NCBI RefSeq assembly: GCF_014696875.1
Contig: NZ_JACJQV010000097.1
Span: 16,713 to 80,712, forward strand
Direction: 5' to 3'
Length of the DNA: 64,000 nucleotides
DNA from: Microcystis wesenbergii FACHB-1317
GTDB lineage: Bacteria; Cyanobacteriota; Cyanobacteriia; Cyanobacteriales; Microcystaceae
Numbering within the stretch: the first letter of the stretch is position 1; the number at the start of each line of letters is the position of its first letter. A program made the position numbers and the translations under genes. The notes below the pieces were generated by a model. It made no database searches and was not told the origin of the DNA. It saw only the letters and a list, made by a program, of their open reading frames with translations. This document shows, one piece after another, positions 1 to 7,838 of this stretch.

Positions 1-73
1 TAACAGGGTTTACTCCTTTGTGAACTTGACCTTTATAACCTTGCCAGTTGATCTGTCAGGGAAGCTTTTCTCT

Positions 74-184
74 TTAGCCTCAATTATTAATATAACATCG
101 GATCGGAGCTAGAAGTCTTTCTCTTAATTAAAGTTTACATTACTGGGATCAAGGAAAAGCTTAGATGTTTTGACGCTTGACCGA
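74..184. repeat. 111-bp direct repeat, left copy
   Basis: This stretch, from TTAGCCTCAATTATTAATAT to GACGCTTGACCGA, recurs almost identically at 2351-2462 in the same orientation. The two copies bracket the decarboxylase gene. The left copy lies just upstream of an IS630-type transposase remnant, so it may be an IS end or the leader of that element. That origin is an inference. Confidence 0.85.
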
Positions 185-209
185 CCATAACTCTTATTAT
201 TCAAAAATT

Positions 210-427
210 ATGGCAGCAGTGACCTCAACAGTAGTCAAAGAAAGCGCAGAAGAATTAACTAACTCAACAGACCAAAGAAGCAATCACCGCTAGGGAAAAA
301 GACAAACTGCCGCTAAAGCAAGAAAAAGCTCCCACCCTCAAGGTGATAGCTAAAAGTTGATGGCATCATAGAAACACAGTGCCGAGCTGCTTGTGTAAAT
401 ATCGTGAGCAAGGCAACGAAAAGAACT
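210..427 (+). pseudogene. IS630-family transposase N-terminal remnant
   Basis: An ATG at 210 opens a short reading frame that soon stops. In another frame, conceptual translation gives KAPTLKVIAK followed by a stop, then HRNTV and KYREQGN. This pattern is typical of the N-terminal helix-turn-helix of IS630-type transposases in cyanobacteria. Frameshifts and stops show that it is dead. The rest of the transposase is missing, and the fragment ends directly against the 3' end of the convergent decarboxylase gene. Confidence 0.55.
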
Positions 428-2107
428 TTATAAAGTGAATCGGAACGATCCCTTAAACTTCCCGTTGCCGAGGTCCCAGTGAGATAGGTGAGTAGTATGC
501 TTATCCACAGGGAGGCTTGATTTGGGCGCTATATATACAACCAGTCTCAATGGCTGGCTGGTACGAATTATCGTGTCTGACTTCAAATATGTTCTTGTTC
601 CCCAAACTGAAACATCTTTGGCCTGTTTGCCGACAAGATACAAAGCTGAAATGATTGTGGCATCCGAGGCGATGCGGACGGCGAATGGGATTGATATCGC
701 CCCTAAAGAACTCTTCGCCTTCACCATGAACTGCAAAGTTCTTGGCGCTATGAGTTGGACTCTGGTAAATGCGTAGCCATCTGAAGATTCTCCCTGCTTG
801 AGATAGTCACTGCTTAGTCTTTCAATGATATCGAGATCAATTTCATGATCTAGCACTTCTGAAGGGGGGTGCGTCGGCCTGGAAAATCCCAAGAAACTGT
901 GATCGGCAAATACGTCCTCAGCAGCGTAAGCCGTTTCTATTTGACCCATTTCATCTATGGTTATATGCCCGGGCCCGTGAAACCCATTAAAGTGATTGCT
1001 TACTGAATAGCAATATGCTCCTGCGTGTTGGATTAACAATGGATCCCCAGGACTCTGGCCTTCTAAATTGGTCGATGGTAGCAATATATCGCCGGCAAAA
1101 CAAAGTGGCCCTCCAATAGCATCGTTCCCTTGAGTAGGCAGGGTGCGATGATTGCGATCGATAATTTGGTGGCTCCATGAGAGGAGAGTCACCTTGATTA
1201 GCTGGTCGGAGCCAACATCAACAATAGCCCAACGTCTGCCCCGCATCTGCTTAAGCTCGCGGATACGAGTCAACAAGGCGACGGCATTACCAACCAGTGC
1301 GTGTCCAGGCTCGACTATGTACTCAATACCGGGTAACAAGTGTTTCTTTAATGCTTCTGTGTACTCTGGGATTGTTGGAAACTGTTGCCCGTCATGAAAG
1401 TCAATGCCAAACCCACCGCCAAGATTTAGTTTTCTCATGCAATGATTCGAGCTGGCTTCGATTAAGTTTTTCAAATGATGAATAAACTGAACCGAATTAT
1501 TAAATGCCGATACATTATCCATCTGAGTTCCAATATGGATATGCAAGCCAGCTATAGGTAGTTTGCAACTGGCCAGAGCATCTGGCAATTCCTCGGATGG
1601 GATGCCAAACTTACTGTTAGGCGAGGCGTGAGAAACCAGATCCTGCCAATCAGTATTGTGGAAATATTCCACCGGTTTTTCTGGGTTAACCCGAACCAGC
1701 AAGCTCCCACTCCAATCCTTGCCATAAAGCTTATGTTGAAGGTCATCTAATATAGCTTGGGAGTCAGCAACTACTGTTGAGCCTCCATCGAGGAGATCTA
1801 CCATTAGCTGGCGGTCGGGTGCTGGACTGTTGTATGTGATCCGATTCAACGGGAATCCGCAAGAAAGGGCCAACTCAACTTCATATTTAGAAGAGCAGTC
1901 TGCGGAGCATCCCAGGGATGCCAGTTCATTCAGAATCGCCATCGACGGATTAGCCTTGATCGGGTAGGCAACCTGAGATGGACTGCCGACAAGCTCCACA
2001 AAGTGGGACAGGTTCCGACGAAGCTGACCGACGTCCAGTATGTAGAGAGGAGACCCATGGCGTTTTGCTATCTCCTCGATGTCAATTGATCGCGTCCAAG
2101 TTTCCAT
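428..2107 (-). CDS. Fold-type III PLP-dependent decarboxylase (LysA/ornithine decarboxylase-like) with extra C-terminal domain
   Basis: The protein belongs to the alanine-racemase-fold decarboxylases. From the upstream TTG the sequence shows YPIKANP with the probable PLP lysine near residue 61, GLHIHIGTQ near 197-205, NLGGGFG near 238-244, EPGHA near 276-280, CFAGDIL near 346-352 and AGAY near 372-375. This is the full set expected of diaminopimelate, ornithine or aminoacyl-carrier decarboxylases. I chose the ATG at 2107, preceded by AAGGG; a TTG at 2137 is possible and would add 10 residues. About 140 residues beyond the usual length follow the catalytic domain, and I do not recognise them. 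By eye the base composition looks richer in G+C than the neighbourhood. Together with the flanking direct repeats this suggests acquisition. The substrate cannot be told from sequence; a role in lysine synthesis is only one option. Confidence 0.8.
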   Translation of the reverse strand: METWTRSIDIEEIAKRHGSPLYILDVGQLRRNLSHFVELVGSPSQVAYPIKANPSMAILNELASLGCSADCSSKYEVELALSCGFPLNRITYNSPAPDRQLMVDLLDGGSTVVADSQAILDDLQHKLYGKDWSGSLLVRVNPEKPVEYFHNTDWQDLVSHASPNSKFGIPSEELPDALASCKLPIAGLHIHIGTQMDNVSAFNNSVQFIHHLKNLIEASSNHCMRKLNLGGGFGIDFHDGQQFPTIPEYTEALKKHLLPGIEYIVEPGHALVGNAVALLTRIRELKQMRGRRWAIVDVGSDQLIKVTLLSWSHQIIDRNHRTLPTQGNDAIGGPLCFAGDILLPSTNLEGQSPGDPLLIQHAGAYCYSVSNHFNGFHGPGHITIDEMGQIETAYAAEDVFADHSFLGFSRPTHPPSEVLDHEIDLDIIERLSSDYLKQGESSDGYAFTRVQLIAPRTLQFMVKAKSSLGAISIPFAVRIASDATIISALYLVGKQAKDVSVWGTRTYLKSDTIIRTSQPLRLVVYIAPKSSLPVDKHTTHLSHWDLGNGKFKGSFRFTL

Positions 2108-2350
2108 AATCCCTTCTATAATCTCGCTTTTGTCCAACGCCTAGCATCACCCGCAAACAGCGATCAGTTGATCGATTCTCAGGTATTTCCCCCCACTACT
2201 TGGGACTGGTTGGAGAAGCATTGAACCCTAGCTGCAATTGCCTAACTCCCTTGTTCTCTACTCTAGGAAATATGAGCGTTCAGGTTGATCGCTGTTATCG
2301 TCGTTATGCCACCCTATCGAACCATACCAAGTAAGGAAGAACCTTTTTTT

Positions 2351-2462
2351 TTAGCTTCAATTATTAATGTAACATCGGATCGGAGCTAGAAGTCTTTCTC
2401 TATAATCAAAGTTTACATTACTGGGATCAAGGCAAAGCCTAGATGTTTTGACGCTTGACCGA
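2351..2462. repeat. 111-bp direct repeat, right copy
   Basis: This is the second copy of the repeat at 74-184, with a few substitutions and one extra base. Both copies have the same orientation, and the intervening ~2.2 kb holds one IS remnant and one complete gene. The arrangement resembles a cassette excisable by homologous recombination. Confidence 0.85.
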
Positions 2463-2675
2463 TGGATAATTTAGGTTACACTTCTGGCTGCAGGGAAATT
2501 AATTTTGCACAACTACTTGTAAGCTAAAACCCATCTTAGATGCGTTTTAGCTTATTAAGCCAACCCTACTTAAGCAATCAAACCAGAGAGGAGATTAAGG
2601 CAAAAATTAATAGGGCTACGGTGGCGGGAATGTTCAACGGAACGAGCGAGCGGCTGTTAATAGCCTTGAACTCAA

Positions 2676-4229
2676 TCAACCACCACCACAACCACCACAA
2701 CCGCCACAACCGCCGCCACCGCCATCACTGCCGCCGCCACCGCCATCACTGCCGCCACTGCCGGCATCACTGCCGCCACTGCCGGCATCACTGCCGCTAC
2801 CACTGCCGCTACCACTGCCGCTACTAGCAGCGGCTATGGGAGTCAGCATTTGATACAGGTCTGCTAAAGCCATATCCGCCATCAGAACTGTTGCTCCAAA
2901 CAACGCCACCGCAAGTACAAGTTCAGAATCGCTGCTATTGGCTGTTTTTAAATGTTGTAAGCGATTTGTTAAATCATTAAAAATGATCTCTCCATAACGG
3001 CTGCGCTGACGCTGTGGTTTGACAAAAAACCTTGCTCCCAAAACTAGAAGCCCAAATATACAGATGAGAAGTAAACCAACGGGCTTATCGCGAGAAATTC
3101 CCACCGCCATTTTGCACAAGCCTATTCCTAGAAGAATAACCACAATCAATGATGGATAAATTTGCGCTTTCAATGCTTGGGCATCGCTCAGAAACAAACC
3201 AAGCTGTTCTAGGCGGGAACGAATGCTATCTTTCATTCCTGTAGACTTCTGGAAAACCTGTTTAATTGCCCCATCAGTGGCCAAAATATCTTGGGCGACC
3301 GCCTTTTCTACAGGATCGGCAATAGCATCGCTCTTTCCTGTCACCACCAGTTTGCTTTGTGTTCTTCCAAATGGTGATTTTTCTTTTAATACCTCCACAT
3401 AGCCTTGTTTTACCAAACTGGTGATTGCGGCCATAATCAGGCGATGATTGCCACCCGCCAAGAAAGCTATCTCGTAAGTATTTAAATCAGGTTGCTGCTT
3501 TGTATTAGTGCTAACTAGGCACAGGGAAAAACGTAGCCAGGCTGCCAAAGCGATTCCCATCACTCCTAGGGAAATATAGAAGGTTAAAAATTCCGGACCT
3601 GTAAAATTCATTGGGTTAGGAATTTGGGAGATTATCTGACAGCCAGTTATCATCAGTGAAAGGAAGGCTAAAAAGGTAAAGATGCCTATTTTTCGCAGTT
3701 GTGGTTTGACGGAGACTGGGAAATTAGGTTTTGACAAAACCCAGCTTTGTTGAGTGTTGATCCGGATAAAATGCAAATCTCGCCCGAATCGGTCTTTGGG
3801 TTTAGGCCAAATATCTATTGGAGGAATATGTCCAAAAAACTGTTCGTAACTTTCTAGCGTCTTGCTATACCAACTGCCAAATTTTAATTGCTCGGATGAA
3901 CCCCCACGAGTCGGTTCGTGATGTAATGTGGTTTGCAAAATTTTGGGACAGAACTCTTGCCAGTACAATCGCGTATAGGTCAGATGTAAATGCCAAACTT
4001 GATCGATTTGGTCGGATGGCGTGACTGGATGTCCTGCTGCAACGGCTAGAAATATAAACTTTTTGTATTCCTCGATCACTCTCTGAGTATAGCCCAATGA
4101 CCAGCCGTTATCTCTTGCTAATCGTTGGCTGAAAGATAATTGACTATCTGGCCGATCCAAGGCAAATGCCTGAATTCTTTTGTATAGCTCTGTCTGTTGA
4201 AAGTTCATCGTCCCTAATGGGCTATCCAT
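2676..4229 (-). CDS. TIGR04222-type membrane protein with Gly/Ser/Cys-rich tail
   Basis: The 517-residue product starts with a soluble region of about 190 residues that includes DQIDQVWHLHLTYTRLYW, typical of the glycine-rich-domain/TIGR04222 membrane proteins of unknown function. Hydrophobic segments follow near 185-200 and 210-235, a middle cytoplasmic-looking region, and two more hydrophobic stretches near 365-400. The last ~50 residues are low-complexity (SGSGSG, SDAGSGG, GGGGG, CGGCGGCGGG), and the DNA under them is a minisatellite. The ATG at 4229 has GGAGG eight bases upstream. Such tails are common in this family and probably vary between strains. The function is unknown. Confidence 0.75.
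   Translation of the reverse strand: MDSPLGTMNFQQTELYKRIQAFALDRPDSQLSFSQRLARDNGWSLGYTQRVIEEYKKFIFLAVAAGHPVTPSDQIDQVWHLHLTYTRLYWQEFCPKILQTTLHHEPTRGGSSEQLKFGSWYSKTLESYEQFFGHIPPIDIWPKPKDRFGRDLHFIRINTQQSWVLSKPNFPVSVKPQLRKIGIFTFLAFLSLMITGCQIISQIPNPMNFTGPEFLTFYISLGVMGIALAAWLRFSLCLVSTNTKQQPDLNTYEIAFLAGGNHRLIMAAITSLVKQGYVEVLKEKSPFGRTQSKLVVTGKSDAIADPVEKAVAQDILATDGAIKQVFQKSTGMKDSIRSRLEQLGLFLSDAQALKAQIYPSLIVVILLGIGLCKMAVGISRDKPVGLLLICIFGLLVLGARFFVKPQRQRSRYGEIIFNDLTNRLQHLKTANSSDSELVLAVALFGATVLMADMALADLYQMLTPIAAASSGSGSGSGSGSDAGSGGSDAGSGGSDGGGGGSDGGGGGCGGCGGCGGG
2684..2826. repeat. Coding minisatellite (Gly/Ser/Asp/Cys codons)
   Basis: Short tandem units built on CCGCCACTGCCGGCATCACT and CCACCACAACC encode the C-terminal tail of the minus-strand membrane protein. 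Units of 9, 18 and 24 bases can be picked out. The length is always a multiple of three, so slippage would change tail length without breaking the frame. Confidence 0.8.
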
Positions 4230-4475
4230 AAACCGGGCCTCCCGAAAAAAACTGTTTCTAGTCGTTTATTTAGGCCGAAGAGGCTTAACTATGCGTGAAG
4301 TTTAAATTTCTTTACAAAAAGCTGGATGCTAACTATCCCTCTTTCAACTGGGCAATAAGTCTCGGAAACCGAAAAGAAAGTTGAGGAAACTGACAGAACC
4401 GGTTAGGTGAGGATAAAATACCAGTGGTCGCTTTAATATCACCTGAATAGTCGGTTTTTTGTGTCTTTCCCGAGA

Positions 4476-4601
4476 CTATCGGCTGCTACCACTGGTTTGC
4501 TGTTGTTTGTTGTTGTAATCCGAGGAAATATAGTTCTTGCGTTCCCAAGCGCCTGAACTGCATTCGTCTCTATAGTAACAATTGTAACAGACAATACTCA
4601 T
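4476..4601 (-). CDS. Possible 41-aa cysteine-rich small protein
   Basis: A short frame begins MSIVCYNCYYRDECSSG and ends in a Gln/Ser-rich tail; it is 41 residues long. The CxxC plus a further Cys nine residues later within the first 15 residues resembles a small metal-binding knuckle. It lies in the 407-bp gap between two minus-strand genes. No convincing ribosome-binding site is visible, so it may not be translated. A complementary pair (ACCAGTGG near 4421 and CCACTGG near 4489) could alternatively mean a structured RNA here. Confidence 0.35.
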   Translation of the reverse strand: MSIVCYNCYYRDECSSGAWERKNYISSDYNNKQQQTSGSSR

Positions 4602-4636
4602 TTTGTGTAAAAAAAAGTAAACAATTTGGTAAAAAA

Positions 4637-6367
4637 TTATTTTTTGCGGTAATCCTCAACCCTCTGAGGACAGCCCCAGATTACCGTTTCCTGTTTGTAA
4701 ACCACCATACCTGGCTTGGCGCCCTTGGGCTTATAGACGTATTTGGGACGGGTATAGACGACGGGAACCTGTTCACTATGGCGAGCGCGGCTATAATAAG
4801 CGGCGTAATCGGCGGCAAATTGCAGATCGGCGGCTTCTGGAACTGTACCGGGGGTTAAACGGAGTAAAACGTGACTACCGGGGATTTCTTGACTATGAAA
4901 CCAGATATCGTAATCGCTGGCGCTACGAAAAGTTAGCCGATCATTTTGACGGTTATTTCTGCCAATCCATAATTCTATTCCAGAGGGAGTAGTAAAGCGC
5001 ATGGGTTCGGATTCTTTATTATTCGTCCGATTACGCTGGTAATTGCTTTCTAGATACTTTTGTTGAATTAATTCTTCTTGTATCTCGTCTAATGCCTCTA
5101 AATCTTCGCCGCTGCTATAATTTTCTAGTTGACTTAAACTCGATCGCACCTGTTCGAGATAATTAATTTCACTAACCACTTCCTCTAATAAAGGTTCCAC
5201 CGCTAACCGCGCTCTTTTTAATTTCTGATGTTGTTTATACAAATATTGGGCATTCTGTACGGGATTTCTTTCGGGATCGAGAGGAATAATTACAGGTTTT
5301 CCTGTCTGGAAATCCGCCAAAGTAATGCTAGTCATTCCCTGCTGTATTTGCTGGAGATTGGCCATTAATAAATCCCCTTGCTCTTTATAGCGATCAGCAT
5401 GAGCAGATTCTGCTAGTCTTGTTTGAAATCCTGCCGCTTTAGTTTGCAGTTTAGTCAGTAAATAGGTGATTTTTTGATTTAATTTTTGCTGTAGTTGTCG
5501 AAAGCTTTCTTGATTAATTTGGTCGCTATAATAACGGTTTAATAATTCTTGGACATCTTTAGCCGCTGCCAGCATTTCCCCACCGATCACTGTATAACCT
5601 TTGCTTGTCCATCCCGGTTGAAAAGTTCTATTTTCAAGGATTTTTAACCATTCTTGCCAAGCTGAAAAGAGCTTTTCCCAATCAGTATTATCTAACTGAT
5701 CCGTGTTTAATTTCGGGTTAATCTTGGCTTTTTGCAACAGCGATCGAGCGATGACTGGACTAACCCCACGATAGGTACTAACTAACTGTTTTTCGATAGT
5801 TTTAGGGATTAAACTAACTCTGGCTTGCCAACTGCTCAAGGATTCTTCTAAACTGGGGTCTGTTGACAATAAAACGGGGGGTAGTTGATAGATTTGTCCC
5901 GTTTGTACGGTGCGAACACTAGACTGAGTGGCATTGACTTGATGGGCAACGGTGACAATTTGATTGTCAGCCGCAGTTAAAATCACATTGCTATATTTGC
6001 CCATAATTTCTATATACAAATGCCACAGCGCCGGCTCATCGGGACGTTGGGCAAATTGTAGATCGATGACTCTTTCCCACGGGGCAACAAATGCTAATTT
6101 TGTCAGGGCAAAACCATTGAGTTGATGACGCAATTGATCGCTGAAAGTGAAGGTATCAGGGACTTTTGGCGGTGGCTCACCAATATGCAGCCGCGCTCCT
6201 TGGGGATGCCAAGAAATAATTAACCATCCCTTGCGATCGAAGGTTCGTAAATAGAGGGCGATCGTTTGGCGATCAATTTGATACACTTGTTCTAGTCTCG
6301 CCGGCAGCCAAGCGGCGGCAATTTCGGCACAAGTGGCACTGAGGGTGGTAAAGTCTAGGGATTGCAT
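4637..6367 (-). CDS. rqcH: NFACT family / Rqc2-RqcH ribosome quality control protein
   Basis: The 576-residue protein has the family's usual length and order: an N-terminal NFACT-N lobe (about 1-200, with LARLEQVYQ-like and GRRLHI-like features), a long helical coiled-coil region (about 270-450) and a C-terminal NFACT-R domain with SDYDIWFHSQEIPGSH near 485-500. In bacteria, RqcH binds 50S subunits that carry stalled peptidyl-tRNA and recruits tRNA-Ala for C-terminal tailing. Older annotations call it fibronectin-binding protein. The ATG at 6367 is the natural start. A simple-repeat intergenic segment separates it from gcvT. Confidence 0.85.
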   Translation of the reverse strand: MQSLDFTTLSATCAEIAAAWLPARLEQVYQIDRQTIALYLRTFDRKGWLIISWHPQGARLHIGEPPPKVPDTFTFSDQLRHQLNGFALTKLAFVAPWERVIDLQFAQRPDEPALWHLYIEIMGKYSNVILTAADNQIVTVAHQVNATQSSVRTVQTGQIYQLPPVLLSTDPSLEESLSSWQARVSLIPKTIEKQLVSTYRGVSPVIARSLLQKAKINPKLNTDQLDNTDWEKLFSAWQEWLKILENRTFQPGWTSKGYTVIGGEMLAAAKDVQELLNRYYSDQINQESFRQLQQKLNQKITYLLTKLQTKAAGFQTRLAESAHADRYKEQGDLLMANLQQIQQGMTSITLADFQTGKPVIIPLDPERNPVQNAQYLYKQHQKLKRARLAVEPLLEEVVSEINYLEQVRSSLSQLENYSSGEDLEALDEIQEELIQQKYLESNYQRNRTNNKESEPMRFTTPSGIELWIGRNNRQNDRLTFRSASDYDIWFHSQEIPGSHVLLRLTPGTVPEAADLQFAADYAAYYSRARHSEQVPVVYTRPKYVYKPKGAKPGMVVYKQETVIWGCPQRVEDYRKK

Positions 6368-6369
6368 TT

Positions 6370-6405
6370 TCAGTTATCAGTTATCAGTCATCAGTTATCA
6401 GTTAT
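6370..6405. repeat. CAGTTATCAGT simple-repeat tract
   Basis: Tandem 10-mers of the form CAGTTATCAGT occupy the gap between gcvT and rqcH. The same unit is found at about 7658-7830, 15134-15175, 20610-20655 and 37713-37750, always between genes. Confidence 0.8.
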
Positions 6406-6510
6406 CACATTTGAGTTTTAAGTGGACAGTGTTATCTAGCAGTTGCCGTTTTTTCTTGACTGATTACTGATTACTGTTCACTGAAAAGCCACCTAACCCC
6501 CATCACCTTT

Positions 6511-7617
6511 TTACTTTTTACTTTTATAAAAGGGTTTTTTAACGACGGTAGCGGGGTAGGTGGTGCCGCGGATTTCTACTTCGATCGCCTGTCCGATCGA
6601 GGCGAAAGGTGTGGGAAGATAGGCTAAAGCGATCGCTGTGTTTAAAGTTGGTGATAAAGTGCCACTGGTGACTTTACCCACCGCTTCCCCGGCAAATACT
6701 ACCGGATAATCGTGACGGGCGATATGTTTGCCGGACATCTGCAATCCCACCAAGAGGCGATTGACACCATTAAGTTTTTGGTTTTCGAGGACATCACGAC
6801 CGATAAAATCGCCTTTTTCTGGCAGATGAACCAACCAATTTAAGCCAGCCTCTAGGGGACTCGTGCTATCGTCGATATCCTGTCCATAAAGGGCTAAAGC
6901 TGCCTCTAAACGCAGGGTATCCCGCGCCCCTAAACCGCAGGGAGTCACCCCTAAATTTAAAAATTCTGTCCAAAGTTGCTGTCCGATTTCAGGAGCGGCC
7001 ATAATTTCAAAACCATCTTCTCCCGTGTAACCGGTCCTAGCGATAAAAACTTTTTCCCCGAAAAGCTGGCTTTCCCAGTGATTAAATAGCCCAAAATCGC
7101 TTAATTTTTCCCCGATCAAGGGCTGTAAAATTGTGGCTGCCTTTGGTCCTTGCAGGGCAATTAAGACCCTTTCTCGCGATAAATCCTCTAATTTGACCCC
7201 CGACCCCTCTAAATTGCCTAAAATCCATTCTCGATCTTTATCGGTGGTTGAGGCATTAACAATTAATACGCCTTGGCTTTCGCTTTGGTAGTAAAAGATA
7301 ATATCATCGATTATGCCACCTTCTGGGTTAAGTAACACGCTATATTGTGCCTTTCCTGCCCTTAAACGGGCTAAATTAGAGGGAACTAGGGTTTGGAGAG
7401 ATTGAACCAGATTATCTCCAGTTAAGATAAATTTGCCCATGTGGGAGATGTCAAACATCCCGACACCGTTGCGGACAGCATTATGTTCGATTTTTAGGCC
7501 GCTAAACTGTATCGGCATCTCCCAACCCGCAAAAGGGGTAAATTTGCTGGTTTGTTGGGCAATTAGGTCATATAAGGGGGTACGAATAGCGGGGGAAGTT
7601 GCTTCTTGGTTAGCCAC
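6511..7617 (-). CDS. gcvT: Glycine cleavage system aminomethyltransferase (T protein)
   Basis: The 368-residue product is a standard-length GcvT. It starts with PLYDLIAQQTSKFTPFAGWE and contains GVGMFDISHMGK (about 52-63), TGYTGEDGFEI (about 195-205) and LGARDTLRLEAAL (about 228-240), all diagnostic of the folate-binding aminomethyltransferase. It moves the methylene group from aminomethylated H protein to tetrahydrofolate, releasing ammonia, in photorespiratory glycine decarboxylation. The other gcv genes are not in the window. YgfZ-like paralogues lack this overall match, so the call is firm. Confidence 0.95.
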   Translation of the reverse strand: MANQEATSPAIRTPLYDLIAQQTSKFTPFAGWEMPIQFSGLKIEHNAVRNGVGMFDISHMGKFILTGDNLVQSLQTLVPSNLARLRAGKAQYSVLLNPEGGIIDDIIFYYQSESQGVLIVNASTTDKDREWILGNLEGSGVKLEDLSRERVLIALQGPKAATILQPLIGEKLSDFGLFNHWESQLFGEKVFIARTGYTGEDGFEIMAAPEIGQQLWTEFLNLGVTPCGLGARDTLRLEAALALYGQDIDDSTSPLEAGLNWLVHLPEKGDFIGRDVLENQKLNGVNRLLVGLQMSGKHIARHDYPVVFAGEAVGKVTSGTLSPTLNTAIALAYLPTPFASIGQAIEVEIRGTTYPATVVKKPFYKSKK

Positions 7618-7654
7618 GGTGTTCTCGATCGAATGGTTTTCTGCCTAGAGTAGC

Positions 7655-7838
7655 ATAGCAGTTATCAGTTATCAGTGACCAGTTATCAGTTATCAGTGAC
7701 CAGTTATCAGTTATCAGTTATCAGTTATCAGTGACCAGTGACCAGTGATCGATCACTATCCACTAACTACTATCCACTAACTACTATCCACTATCCACTA
7801 TCCACTATCCACTGATTACTGATTACTGATAACTGAAA
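7655..7838. repeat. Composite simple-repeat tract (TTATCAGTGACCAG and ACTATCCACTA units)
   Basis: The whole intergenic region between the protease gene and gcvT consists of two iterated units: CAGTTATCAGTGACCAG-like on the left and CACTATCCACTAACTACTAT-like on the right, ending in GATTACTGATTACTG. No gene or clear hairpin terminator is seen. This family recurs between genes elsewhere in the window. Confidence 0.85.

Noticed and set aside
522..1485. Several plus-strand frames of 60-85 codons
   Set aside because: All are antisense shadows of the PLP decarboxylase, without ribosome-binding sites or family features.
2540..2827. Histidine-rich plus-strand reading frame over the minisatellite
   Set aside because: It is the antisense of the Gly/Ser/Cys-rich tail of the minus-strand membrane protein; its repeats and ends follow that gene's codons.
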